The notes under the pieces: model-generated
The model's database searches: none
Seen by the model: only the letters and a program-made list of their open reading frames with translations
What the model was told of the DNA's origin: nothing
Part shown: piece by piece, positions 9,058 through 17,906 of the stretch
Position numbering within the stretch: the stretch's first letter is position 1
Layout: the number at the start of each line of letters is the position of its first letter
Source: an uncultured Tenacibaculum sp.
Lineage (GTDB): Bacteria > Bacteroidota > Bacteroidia > Flavobacteriales > Flavobacteriaceae
Reading direction: 5' to 3'
Assembly: GCA_947493285.1 (NCBI GenBank)
Contig: CANLQH010000003.1
Span: forward strand, 143,545-207,544
DNA length: 64,000 bases
Translations under genes and position numbers: made by a program

Positions 9058-11730
9058 ATGAAAACAAAATTAGTACTATTCATCACTACCTTACTTTATA
9101 TTCAAGCAACAAAAGCTCAAGAAGAAAATAAAGTTTTAAAAAAGAAAATATATACTACAAAATTTATTAATGAAGCCCCAGAAATTGATGGAGAAATTAA
9201 TGATGCTGTCTGGCAACAGTTAGATTGGGGAGGGGATTTTGTTCAAAAAGCACCAACGGAAGGTATAGATCCTACATATCAAACTAAATTTAAAATAGGG
9301 TATGATGAAAAGTATTTATACATAGCTATTAGAGCTTTTGATGAAGAACCAGGTGAAATTGAAAGAAGGTTATCTAGAAGAGATGGTTTTGCCGGAGATA
9401 GAGTAAATGTACTAATTGATAGTTATCATGATAAACGAACAGCTTTTGTCTTTACAACAACAGCTGCTGGAGTTAAAGGAGAGGAGATTGTAACTAGAAA
9501 TGGTAATAATTGGGATGCCAGTTGGAATCCTATTTGGTATACAAATGCTGTAATTGATGATAAAGGTTGGACGGCAGAAATGAAAATTCCGTTTAGTCAA
9601 CTTCGATTTGGAAAAGCAAAAGAACAAGTTTGGGGATTAAATATTATTCGTCAATTTTTTAGAGAGCAAGAACGATCTTTATGGCAACGCATTCCCAATA
9701 ATGTAGCAGGTTTTGTATCTGAAGCAGGAGAGCTTCACGGTTTGGTAAATTTGAAATCTCAAAAGCAGTTGGAAATTCAACCATTTACAGTATTACAATA
9801 TGATTCATATAAAAAAGAAGGAACGAATCCTTTTAGAGATGGTAGTGATTTTAAGATAAACGGAGGTTTAGATGCAAAAATTGGTGTTACAAACGATTTA
9901 ACTTTAGATTTAACAATTAATCCAGATTTTGGACAAGTAGAAGCTGATCCAGGAGCTATCGCTCTTGATGGGTTTCAAATTTTCTTTAATGAGCAGCGAC
10001 CATTTTTTGTAGAAAATAAAAATATTTTTGATTTTCGATTTGCTAACGGACCCGATAATGTTTTTTATAGTAGAAGAATAGGTAGAAGTCCTCAAACGAA
10101 TCCTAGTGTAGGAGTAGGAGAATATGCTGATGTACCGATTAATACATCAATTTTAGGGGCTGCTAAGTTTTCTGGAAAAACAAGAAATGGTTGGTCTATT
10201 GGAGTTTTAGAAACATTGACATCTAATGAATATGCTGAAATTGATGCTAATGGAACTCGTAGAGAAGAATTAGTAGAGCCTTTGACCAATTATTTTGTAG
10301 CGAGAGCACAAAAAGATTTTAATGATAGGAAGTCATACGTTGGAGGAATTTTTACAGCTACTAATAGAAATTTACAAGGGTTAAATAGTTTGAGAAAAGC
10401 TGCCTATACAGGAGGTATGGATTTTAGGCACGAGTGGGACGATCGAAATTATTTTGTTCAAGGGGATTTTGTAGCAAGTCATGTTATAGGTAGTAAGGAA
10501 TCTATAGAGGCTACACAAAGATCGTTAACACATTTATTTCAAAGAGTTGATGCAAGCCATGTAGAGGTAGATCCGAATAGAACGTCATTAACTGGTACAG
10601 GGGGAAGAATTTTTGGAGGAAAAAGAGGTGGTGGAAACTGGCGTTACTGGGGAGGTTTAAATTGGAGATCTCCTGAGTTAGAACTAAACGATATAGGTTT
10701 TCTAAGACAGGCAGATGAAATAAGACAATTTGCTAACGTTCGTTATTTATGGCAAAACCCAACCAAAATATATAGAGAAGCAAATGTTAGAATGGGTGTT
10801 TCTACATCGTTTGATTTTGAAGGAAATTATAATCGAATTCAATATACAGCAAGAGGAAATGTTAATTGGATTAATAATTGGTGGACAGAATTAGAGTTTG
10901 GTCACAAGCCTAGAATTTTCATTAATTCTTTTTTAAGAGGTGGGCCACGTTGGAGATTTTCAGAAGAAAATTTCGCGGTATTATTTTTTGGGTCAGATAG
11001 AAGTAAGAAATTTAGTTTTAGAGGAGGAACGGTACAAAGTACAACTAAGCAAGATAATTTTGCTTTTAGAAGATATGTTTTAGGGTTAAATTATCAACCA
11101 CTTGATGCATTGAATGTTTCTTTAGAAGTAACTTTTAATGAAAATCCTAATAAAACACAATATGTAACCCAAACAGATTATAATGGAGAGAAAAGATATA
11201 TTTTAGGTAATATCGATCAAAAAACTTGGGCAACCACATTACGATTAAATTATAGTATCAATCCTAATTTATCTATTCAGTTTTACGGTCAGCCATTTAT
11301 ATCTAGAGGAAGATATTCTGATTTTAATTTTGTAAATAATTCTATTGCTGAGGATTTAAATGATAGAGTAACTTGGTATGGTACTAATCAGATTTCAAAA
11401 ACTAACGATCCAATAGCTATAGATTTAAATAATGATGGAGAGTTAGAGTATGATCTTGCTAATGGAGGTTATCAGGTAGATGACAATGGAGATGGGAACT
11501 TAGATTATGCATTTGGGAATCCAGATTTTTCAGCAGTACAATTTAGATCTAACTTAGTTGTTAGATGGGAATACATACCTGGTTCTGAGCTGTTTTTTGT
11601 TTGGTCTCAAGGAGGGGCTGGTGGAGCGGACCCTAGAGAATCATTAACTAGAGGTTTACAAGATCAAATTTTAAATCAACAATTGGAAAATACCTTTTTA
11701 ATAAAAGCTACCTATCGATTTGTTAGGTAG
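9058..11730 (+). CDS. DUF5916-type outer-membrane protein with carbohydrate-binding-like N-terminal domain
   Basis: An 890-residue protein with a signal peptide (about 1-20, ending TKAQ). The N-terminal domain (about 30-210) has the APEIDGEINDAVWQQ opening and the IPFSQLRFG ending of carbohydrate-binding-family-9-like domains. The rest is rich in alternating aromatic/polar strands and ends in a typical outer-membrane C-terminus (TYRFVR), as in DUF5916 proteins of Bacteroidota. Near the C-terminus two stretches read like EF-hand/dockerin calcium loops: DLNNDGELEYD at about 789 and DDNGDGNLDY at about 808. No partner genes are adjacent. The function is unknown; binding of a glycan or surface ligand is only an inference. 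Confidence 0.8.
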   Translation: MKTKLVLFITTLLYIQATKAQEENKVLKKKIYTTKFINEAPEIDGEINDAVWQQLDWGGDFVQKAPTEGIDPTYQTKFKIGYDEKYLYIAIRAFDEEPGEIERRLSRRDGFAGDRVNVLIDSYHDKRTAFVFTTTAAGVKGEEIVTRNGNNWDASWNPIWYTNAVIDDKGWTAEMKIPFSQLRFGKAKEQVWGLNIIRQFFREQERSLWQRIPNNVAGFVSEAGELHGLVNLKSQKQLEIQPFTVLQYDSYKKEGTNPFRDGSDFKINGGLDAKIGVTNDLTLDLTINPDFGQVEADPGAIALDGFQIFFNEQRPFFVENKNIFDFRFANGPDNVFYSRRIGRSPQTNPSVGVGEYADVPINTSILGAAKFSGKTRNGWSIGVLETLTSNEYAEIDANGTRREELVEPLTNYFVARAQKDFNDRKSYVGGIFTATNRNLQGLNSLRKAAYTGGMDFRHEWDDRNYFVQGDFVASHVIGSKESIEATQRSLTHLFQRVDASHVEVDPNRTSLTGTGGRIFGGKRGGGNWRYWGGLNWRSPELELNDIGFLRQADEIRQFANVRYLWQNPTKIYREANVRMGVSTSFDFEGNYNRIQYTARGNVNWINNWWTELEFGHKPRIFINSFLRGGPRWRFSEENFAVLFFGSDRSKKFSFRGGTVQSTTKQDNFAFRRYVLGLNYQPLDALNVSLEVTFNENPNKTQYVTQTDYNGEKRYILGNIDQKTWATTLRLNYSINPNLSIQFYGQPFISRGRYSDFNFVNNSIAEDLNDRVTWYGTNQISKTNDPIAIDLNNDGELEYDLANGGYQVDDNGDGNLDYAFGNPDFSAVQFRSNLVVRWEYIPGSELFFVWSQGGAGGADPRESLTRGLQDQILNQQLENTFLIKATYRFVR

Positions 11731-11734
11731 TACT

Positions 11735-13693
11735 TTATTTAACCTTTAATTTTCCGTTCTTAAATAACTCAAAAGCGGATTGGTAATAGGATATTGTTTC
11801 ATCTAAAAAAAGAGAATCGGTTTGTATTGGAATAATTTCATTTTCTTCTTTATTCCAGTTATAAAATTTATGTTGCTTGTTTGTTTCAAGTAACATGAGT
11901 TTTCCTTTTTTAAGCAAGCCTACTTTACGATGATTACCAATAAAAGCACGTTCTTCTTTTGGAGTCATTCGATTAATGTCTTTTCCATATAAACTTGTGT
12001 TGTAAGACCAATTTAAATACCCAAAAAGAGTAGGAAAGATATCTATTTGAGAAGATAGTTTCTCTATTTTAGTGGGTAAGGTGTTTTCAAGGTTGAGTAT
12101 AAAAGCTGGGATATGGTGATTTTCTACGTTTATCTCAGTTTTACCAGCACTATATCCACAGTGGTCAGACATAATAACAAAAACAGTGTTTTTGTACCAT
12201 GGTTTTGTTTTTGCTTTTTTAAGAAATTCATCTAAACTTTTGTCAAGATATTTTACTGAACCATGCATATTTGTTCCAGAAGGAATATCAACAACATTAT
12301 CCGGGTATGTATAAGGCTTATGATTAGAGCTAGTCATTACAAAGTCGAAGAAAGGTTCGTTTTGTTGATATTGCTTGTCAGCATACTTTAAAACTTTGTT
12401 ATATAAATCTTGATCAGATACAGCCCATGCATTCTCAAAAACCATTTCATCATCTTCAATACGGGTTCTATTAGTAGGTAGTTCTTCTTTTAACCGATGC
12501 AATTTTCTTCTATCAACAATATCAAATCCGTTATAACTAAAATAATTTGTCATGTTATCAAAATGACCATCTCCTCCATAGAAAAAGGTTCTGCTATATC
12601 CTTTTTTCTTGAAAATTTCACCAATAGTAAAAAGGTTATCATTGTTCTCTCTTTTTAAAATACTTCTTCCTGGTGTAGGTGGTATTGCTAAACTAATAGC
12701 TTCAATACCTCTTATGGTTCGAGTTCCGGTAGCGTAGAGGTTAGTAAAAAAGATAGAATTATTTGCAAGCGAATCTAAAGTAGGAGTCCAGTTTTTCTTG
12801 CCGCTAAAGGCTTCCATAAACCTTGCATTGAGACTTTCTAATCCGATGAATATCACATTAGGTTTTAATTCAGTACTGTCGTTTTTTGTATGCCTTAAAA
12901 TGTTGTCTTTAGTAAACAAACTATCATTAGGACTTTGTATGTTTTCTAATAAAAGATTGTAAACTTTTTTATTAGGTAAGGTTGGGTAAAATTCATTATA
13001 GTTTAATTCGTTACTCTTATAGGCAGCGAAAAAAGAATACATACCAGATTTTGCTAATTCATTTTCATTAATGTTAGAAAAAACTTCAGCTTTACTGTTG
13101 GTAATAAAATTATGATAAAGACCTAAACTAATTAAAATAATAAAAGAAGGAATCAATTTAGATTTAAAAGAATCAGAATTGTTAAATGTCTTTTTATAAG
13201 CCTCTTTTTTTGAAGCAAAACGAATGCTAAGAATCAGAATTAAAACAATAATTCCAATTAATAAAGGTAATGGGAAAGATTGGTGGATGTTTTGAACAAC
13301 TTCGTAGGTATATAATAAATAATCTACAGCAATGAAATTATATCTTCTCTGATATTCCTGCCAAAAAGGAATTTCTGCTAAAAAAGAGAAAATAAAGACG
13401 AAAAGAAACAGCCCATATGAAAACTTGGTGATAACCTTGTCTACTAAACTACCATGGAACCTTGTTGGTATGATTAATAAATATATTGCATAAATACCTA
13501 AGAGATATAGTAAGTTACCGATGTCAAAAAAGAATCCTATGAAAAATATTTTTATGAAGTTGATTATTGAAAAATCAACATATTTAAAAGCTAGAATATA
13601 AAGTATTGTTCTTACTATAAAAGCAAAGAACAAAACTGTTAAACTAAACGTTTTTAGAAGTTGAAACCTTTTAGGTAAAAGAATATTCAGCAT
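11735..13693 (-). CDS. LtaS-like membrane sulfatase/phosphotransferase
   Basis: About 652 residues from the ATG at 13693; a TTG at 13717 would add 8 residues. Five or so hydrophobic segments occupy residues 10-190. An extracytoplasmic alkaline-phosphatase-superfamily domain follows. NVIFIGLESLNARF opens it, GTRTIRGIEA contains the presumed catalytic Thr, and VIMSDHCGYS gives the metal-binding Asp-His. This layout matches lipoteichoic-acid-synthase-like sulfatases of Gram-negative bacteria, which probably transfer phosphoglycerol or phosphoethanolamine to envelope glycans. The true substrate in Bacteroidota is unknown. It converges on the DUF5916 gene with only 4 bases between stops. Confidence 0.8.
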   Translation of the reverse strand: MLNILLPKRFQLLKTFSLTVLFFAFIVRTILYILAFKYVDFSIINFIKIFFIGFFFDIGNLLYLLGIYAIYLLIIPTRFHGSLVDKVITKFSYGLFLFVFIFSFLAEIPFWQEYQRRYNFIAVDYLLYTYEVVQNIHQSFPLPLLIGIIVLILILSIRFASKKEAYKKTFNNSDSFKSKLIPSFIILISLGLYHNFITNSKAEVFSNINENELAKSGMYSFFAAYKSNELNYNEFYPTLPNKKVYNLLLENIQSPNDSLFTKDNILRHTKNDSTELKPNVIFIGLESLNARFMEAFSGKKNWTPTLDSLANNSIFFTNLYATGTRTIRGIEAISLAIPPTPGRSILKRENNDNLFTIGEIFKKKGYSRTFFYGGDGHFDNMTNYFSYNGFDIVDRRKLHRLKEELPTNRTRIEDDEMVFENAWAVSDQDLYNKVLKYADKQYQQNEPFFDFVMTSSNHKPYTYPDNVVDIPSGTNMHGSVKYLDKSLDEFLKKAKTKPWYKNTVFVIMSDHCGYSAGKTEINVENHHIPAFILNLENTLPTKIEKLSSQIDIFPTLFGYLNWSYNTSLYGKDINRMTPKEERAFIGNHRKVGLLKKGKLMLLETNKQHKFYNWNKEENEIIPIQTDSLFLDETISYYQSAFELFKNGKLKVK

Positions 13694-13742
13694 AGTTAAC
13701 CTGGTTATAGAGAACAAAGAACGTTAGTTTTTTTTGAATAAA

Positions 13743-13771
13743 AAAAGACTACTCATTTAGAGTAGTCTTTT
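13743..13771 (-). terminator. Terminator after the OmpA-family gene
   Basis: Perfect 12-bp arms (13743-13754 and 13760-13771) around ATTTA, followed on the minus strand by a T run. It lies about 20 bases after the stop of the OmpA-family gene. Confidence 0.82.
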
Positions 13772-13792
13772 AAATATCTATTGAAGAAAAAA

Positions 13793-14641
13793 TTATTCAG
13801 CTTTTTGCTCTAGCAATTCGAAAAATTGATTTAAACGAGGTAAGATTATAATTTTTGTTCTTCTATTTTTTGCTTTGTTAACTGGTGAGTCGTTTGCTAC
13901 TAACGGAGCAAAACTACCTCTACCTGCAGCAATTAATCTACTTGGTGCTACATTGTATTTGTTTTGTAATTCACGAACAATCGATGTTGCTCTTAAAACA
14001 CTTAATCCCCAGTTGTCTTTTAATGCTGATCCTGCAGTTACAGGAGTGTCATCAGTATGACCTTCAATCATTACATCCATTTCTGGCTGTCCGTTTACTA
14101 CAGTAGCAACTTTTTCTAATACTTTAGATGCTTTATCTGAAACAGTGTAGCTTCCACTCTTGAATAATAATTTATCAGAAATAGAAATAAACACTACTGT
14201 TTTTTCAACATTTACTTCGATGTCTTCATCGTCAATTCCTTGTTGTAATTCTTTCTTTAAATGAAAGGCAACTACTAAATTTAAAGAATCCTTTTTAGAA
14301 GCAGCAGCTCTAATTTTATTAATGTACTTGTCTTTTTTGCTTAACTGAGTTAATGTTTCTTTGATATTGTCATTAGCTCCTTTCGTTAAAACTGTTAAGT
14401 TTTCAACCTGTTGTAATGTGTTTTCTTTGTCTTTTTTCAAGTCGCTTACCGAAGTTTCTAAATTAGCTACCTTGTCTTGGCAACTTTCTTTTTCAACCAA
14501 GCACTTAGTTAAATTAGCTTTTACAGCTAATAATTCTTCTTTTGTTTGTGCATGTTTAGTTTTTAAAGCTTCCAGCTCTTTTGTTGAAGCACAAGATGCT
14601 AATAAAATTGAAACGGTAAGGAATGCAATTATTTTCTTCAT
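13793..14641 (-). CDS. OmpA/MotB-family peptidoglycan-associated lipoprotein
   Basis: A 282-residue lipoprotein. The signal peptide ends in the lipobox ILLASC (Cys at about 17). A long charged coiled-coil segment follows (about 20-100), then a C-terminal OmpA-like domain (about 150-275). MIEGHTDDTPV, LSVLRATSIV and NRRTKIIILP form the peptidoglycan-binding core. It probably anchors the outer membrane to the cell wall. The coiled coil makes it different from the short Pal protein. A TAAATTTG element lies about 43 bases upstream of the start. Confidence 0.88.
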   Translation of the reverse strand: MKKIIAFLTVSILLASCASTKELEALKTKHAQTKEELLAVKANLTKCLVEKESCQDKVANLETSVSDLKKDKENTLQQVENLTVLTKGANDNIKETLTQLSKKDKYINKIRAAASKKDSLNLVVAFHLKKELQQGIDDEDIEVNVEKTVVFISISDKLLFKSGSYTVSDKASKVLEKVATVVNGQPEMDVMIEGHTDDTPVTAGSALKDNWGLSVLRATSIVRELQNKYNVAPSRLIAAGRGSFAPLVANDSPVNKAKNRRTKIIILPRLNQFFELLEQKAE

Positions 14642-14683
14642 TTTTTCTGATTTTTCAGATGAGTTATTAAAACAATATTAAGG

Positions 14684-14691
14684 CAAATTTA
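14684..14691 (-). promoter_or_regulatory. Possible -7 element TAAATTTG for the OmpA-family gene
   Basis: Minus-strand TAAATTTG fits TAnnTTTG and would give a leader of about 38 bases. The nearest upstream TTG is only 14 bases away, shorter than the usual spacer. Confidence 0.4.
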
Positions 14692-14771
14692 AAAAAATGA
14701 GTACACAAAAAAGAGAATTAACAATCTTTTATGAAGTAAGAATCAATTATTTTTGTGATTAAATTAAAAAG

Positions 14772-15749
14772 ATGACAAAAAAGATATTTTTAATAGCGAG
14801 TTTACTACTGTTTTTTATAACTGCTTGTAAACAAGAAAAAAAGATAAACGAAACTAAGTTACAGGGTTTGGTTTTTGGAACCACTTATCATATTACTTAT
14901 CTAGATAATGTAGACTATCAGAAATCGATTGATAGTTTATTTCATTTAGTGAATAAATCATTGTCAACTTATATGCCTACTTCTGATATTTCAAAAATTA
15001 ACAAAGGAGATTCTACTGTAGTTATTGATGATTTATTTCTTGAAGTTTTTCAAAAATCAAAACGAATTTATAAAGAAACTGATGGATATTTCGATCCAAC
15101 GGTATGTAATTTGGTAAATGCTTGGGGTTTTGGCTATAAAAGAGAGAAAAAAGATTTAGATACTTTACAAGTAAATGAATTAATGAAGCAAGTAGGTTTG
15201 GATAAAGTAAGTTTAAAAGGAAGAAATATTCAGAAACAATTTAAAGATGCTTGTTTAGATTTTAATTCGATTGCTAAAGGATATGGAATTGATGTAGTTG
15301 GTCGATTTTTAGAAAGTAAAAATGAGACCAATTATTTAGTTGAAATTGGAGGTGAGATTCGAGCAAAAGGTAAAAATAGTAGAGATGCCTATTGGAAAGT
15401 TGCTATTGACGACCCAAATGCAGATGGAACAAGAAGTGTGTCTAGATTTATTGAGTTAAATAATCAATCGATGGCGAGTTCTGGTAATTACCGAAAGTTT
15501 AGAGTTGGGAAAAATGGACAAAAATATGTGCATACCATAAACCCTAAAACAGGATTTGCAACTGAAAGTAATTTGTTAAGTGCCACAGTTTATGGGGACG
15601 TTGATTGTGCAGATGTTGATGCATATGCAACCGCATTTATGGCGATGGGTTTAGAAAAGTCTAAAGAGTTTTTAAATAAATACCCACGAATAAAAGCGGT
15701 GTTGTTATATGCGGATAAAGATGGAAAAATAGCAGAGTTTTCTAATTAA
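14772..15749 (+). CDS. apbE: FAD:protein FMN transferase (ApbE family lipoprotein)
   Basis: Transfers FMN from FAD to a Thr of flavoproteins such as NqrB/NqrC and RnfG/RnfD, outside the cytoplasm. The 325-residue protein has a lipoprotein signal (FFITACK, Cys at about 18). It shows the family motifs TYHITYLD, DGYFDPTVCNLVNAWGFG, LDFNSIAKGYGID and KYVHTINPKTGF; the last contributes to the metal/FAD site. The length is normal. The target is not in this window; an Nqr complex elsewhere is likely. Its stop overlaps the stop of the opposing methyltransferase gene by 4 bases. Confidence 0.93.
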   Translation: MTKKIFLIASLLLFFITACKQEKKINETKLQGLVFGTTYHITYLDNVDYQKSIDSLFHLVNKSLSTYMPTSDISKINKGDSTVVIDDLFLEVFQKSKRIYKETDGYFDPTVCNLVNAWGFGYKREKKDLDTLQVNELMKQVGLDKVSLKGRNIQKQFKDACLDFNSIAKGYGIDVVGRFLESKNETNYLVEIGGEIRAKGKNSRDAYWKVAIDDPNADGTRSVSRFIELNNQSMASSGNYRKFRVGKNGQKYVHTINPKTGFATESNLLSATVYGDVDCADVDAYATAFMAMGLEKSKEFLNKYPRIKAVLLYADKDGKIAEFSN

Positions 15750-16516
15750 TTCTTAAAACACACAGGCAAAATTTCGCCTTTCATTAAAGCAAATCGTTCT
15801 AGTTTTTCTGGAGCGATTTTTTTTGTGAAATCAACTTCTTCTACTTCAAATCCAATTGAACGAAGTTTGTCAAAATAATCACGACCATATACTCTTACGT
15901 GATCGTATTGGCCGAAAATTTTAGCTCGTTCTTTTGGGTCGGTAATAGTATCGTCTTCAAAAGTAGTTTCTCTATTTAAATCTTGTGGAATTTGAAAAAT
16001 TCCAAATCCCCCTGGTTTTAATACGCGATATAATTCTTGCATCGCTTTAGTGTCGTCAGGAATATGTTCTAAAACATGATTACAAAAAACAACATCAAAT
16101 TCATTGTTTTTAAAAGGTAAATCGCAAATATCTGCTTTTACATCTGCAATTGGCGACTCTATATCTGAAGTGATATAATCTAAGTTTTTTTGCTTTCTGA
16201 AAATATCTAGAAAGCATTGCTCAGGAGCAATATGTAATACTTTTAGCTTTTTATCTGTAGAAAAAAAATCAGTTTCGTTTTGTAAGTGCAACCATAATAA
16301 ACGGTGTCTTTCTAAAGACAGTGTAGAAGGAGAAAGTGCATTTTCTCTTTGTATTCCATAACCATAAGGTAAAAATTTACGGAAAGATTTCCCATCAATA
16401 GGGTCGGTAAACTTATCACCTTTTAACCACCATGCAATTATAGGACGAGCTAAATAACTTGCCTTTATTAAAATTGGTCTTGGAATTGTGTTTAATATAG
16501 TTTTGAATAAAGACAC
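15746..16516 (-). CDS. Class I SAM-dependent methyltransferase
   Basis: A 256-residue cytosolic protein. The core LHIAPEQCFLDIF (motif I region), SDIESPIADVKADICDLPF, FDVVFCNHVLEHIPDD and LYRVLKPGGFGIFQIP is a Methyltransf_11-type Rossmann fold. The motif I Gly loop is replaced by APEQCF, the variant typical of this Bacteroidota subfamily. The start is 1 base past the map stop, so it is probably cotranscribed with map. The substrate is unknown. Confidence 0.85.
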   Translation of the reverse strand: MSLFKTILNTIPRPILIKASYLARPIIAWWLKGDKFTDPIDGKSFRKFLPYGYGIQRENALSPSTLSLERHRLLWLHLQNETDFFSTDKKLKVLHIAPEQCFLDIFRKQKNLDYITSDIESPIADVKADICDLPFKNNEFDVVFCNHVLEHIPDDTKAMQELYRVLKPGGFGIFQIPQDLNRETTFEDDTITDPKERAKIFGQYDHVRVYGRDYFDKLRSIGFEVEEVDFTKKIAPEKLERFALMKGEILPVCFKN

Positions 16517-16517
16517 C

Positions 16518-17336
16518 TTATAAAACTAAAGGTTGCTGTCTGAACTCATCTTCTTCGTCTGTTTCAATACCTAAAGCTTGGTTTATGTATTTAAAAGTTG
16601 AAAGTATTTCAGGTTTACCATCAACAATGGCAACATCATGTTCAAAGTGTGCTGATGGTTTACCATCTAAAGTAGTAATTGTCCATCCATCTTTATGTTG
16701 TAATATTTTTTGAGTTCCCATGTTTGTCATAGGCTCAATAGCAACAACCATTCCTTCAATAAACTTTTTACCACGACCTCTACGACCGTAATTTGGCATT
16801 TCAGGATCTTCATGCATTACCTTACCAATACCATGACCAACTAGTTCACGAACAACTCCGTATCCATGTTTTTCGGTGAAATTCTGAATTGCAAAACCAA
16901 CATCTCCAACACGGTTTCCTACTTTTAATTCACGAATACCTACGTATAAACTTTCTTTGGTTACATCCAGTAATTTTTGAACTTCAGGAGCAATTTCACC
17001 TACCCCAAAAGTGTACGCATGATCACCATAAAATTCGTTTTTAATAGCACCACAATCAATAGAGATAATATCACCTTCTTGTAAAGGAGTATTGTTTGGA
17101 ATTCCGTGCACAACTTGTGAGTTTGGACTCATACAAAGTGTATTAGGAAAATCATACAGTCCTAAAAAACCAGGAATAGCTCCTTGCTCTCGAATAAATT
17201 CTTCAGCAAGTTTATCAAGATATAAAGTAGTAACTCCAGGTTTTACTTCTTTTGCAAGCATTCCTAAAGTTTTTGATACTACCAATGCACTTTCGCGCAT
17301 TAGTTCGATTTCTTCTCTAGTTTTTGATTTGATCAT
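16518..17336 (-). CDS. map: Type I methionine aminopeptidase
   Basis: Removes the initiator methionine from nascent proteins. I choose the ATG at 17336 (protein MIKSKTREEIELMRESA, 272 residues). The seven extra residues of the longer reading fall in the promoter region, where TAAATTTG ends 18 bases before this ATG. The metal ligands are visible in ISIDCGAIKNEFYGDHAYTF (two Asp), GHGIGKVMHEDPEMPN (His, then Glu in EPMTNMG) and the final Glu region HFEHDVAIVDG. The length is normal for type Ia enzymes. It is followed at 1 base by a methyltransferase gene. Confidence 0.95.
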   Translation of the reverse strand: MIKSKTREEIELMRESALVVSKTLGMLAKEVKPGVTTLYLDKLAEEFIREQGAIPGFLGLYDFPNTLCMSPNSQVVHGIPNNTPLQEGDIISIDCGAIKNEFYGDHAYTFGVGEIAPEVQKLLDVTKESLYVGIRELKVGNRVGDVGFAIQNFTEKHGYGVVRELVGHGIGKVMHEDPEMPNYGRRGRGKKFIEGMVVAIEPMTNMGTQKILQHKDGWTITTLDGKPSAHFEHDVAIVDGKPEILSTFKYINQALGIETDEEDEFRQQPLVL

Positions 17337-17354
17337 TTTAAAAATATTGAAGCG

Positions 17355-17362
17355 CAAATTTA
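17355..17362 (-). promoter_or_regulatory. Possible -7 element TAAATTTG for map
   Basis: Minus-strand TAAATTTG lies 18 bases before the chosen map ATG and supports that start. There is no clear -33 TTG at the expected distance. Confidence 0.5.
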
Positions 17363-17365
17363 CGG

Positions 17366-17896
17366 TTATTTTTGATACGGATGTGTGTATGGCTGCCCAG
17401 AAACTATTTTTAAGAAATCTTCTTCTACCGTACTGTTATCAACAGCATGCTCTACAAAACGCCCTATTTCTTTTCCGTCTTTATAAAAAATAAAAGTTGG
17501 TACTCTAAGAACATTAAAACCCTCTTCTAGTCCGTTTGCTTTCTTTTTACGATTTACGGTTACTAATTCAAGGTTTTTATAATTGAATTCAGCTTCATCT
17601 AATATTTTATAAAAATTAGGAACTTCTCTTTTGCTATCTCCACACCATGTACCCATAAAACCTTTAATTTTTACATCTTTTAAATATGGTTTTAACTGGT
17701 CTACAATATCCTTGTCAGTTTCGTAATACGAGTAGAAATCATTAAACCATTCTGATCCGTAAGGCTCTTGTTGAAAATCTTTTTTAGTAGCAATTCCTAC
17801 TAAGTTCCCATCTTTATCTTTTACTGCAGGTTGCTTTGGTGTTGTAGCACATGATGCTATTAAGCATATGGTTAAAAAGTATATAATTTTTTTCAT
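17366..17896 (-). CDS. Thioredoxin-like lipoprotein with a single active-site cysteine (CGDS)
   Basis: A 176-residue protein with a lipoprotein signal (ICLIASCATT, Cys at about 16) and a C-terminal thioredoxin fold (about 65-165). The usual CxxC is CGDS here (GTWCGDSKREVP). The cis-proline segment LRVPTFIFYKDGKE is intact. A CxxS site cannot form an internal disulfide, so the protein more likely works by mixed disulfide or another chemistry, or is a structural relative. It lies 10 bases after gpmI on the same strand. Confidence 0.8.
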   Translation of the reverse strand: MKKIIYFLTICLIASCATTPKQPAVKDKDGNLVGIATKKDFQQEPYGSEWFNDFYSYYETDKDIVDQLKPYLKDVKIKGFMGTWCGDSKREVPNFYKILDEAEFNYKNLELVTVNRKKKANGLEEGFNVLRVPTFIFYKDGKEIGRFVEHAVDNSTVEEDFLKIVSGQPYTHPYQK

Positions 17897-17906
17897 TGTT
17901 GTTGTT

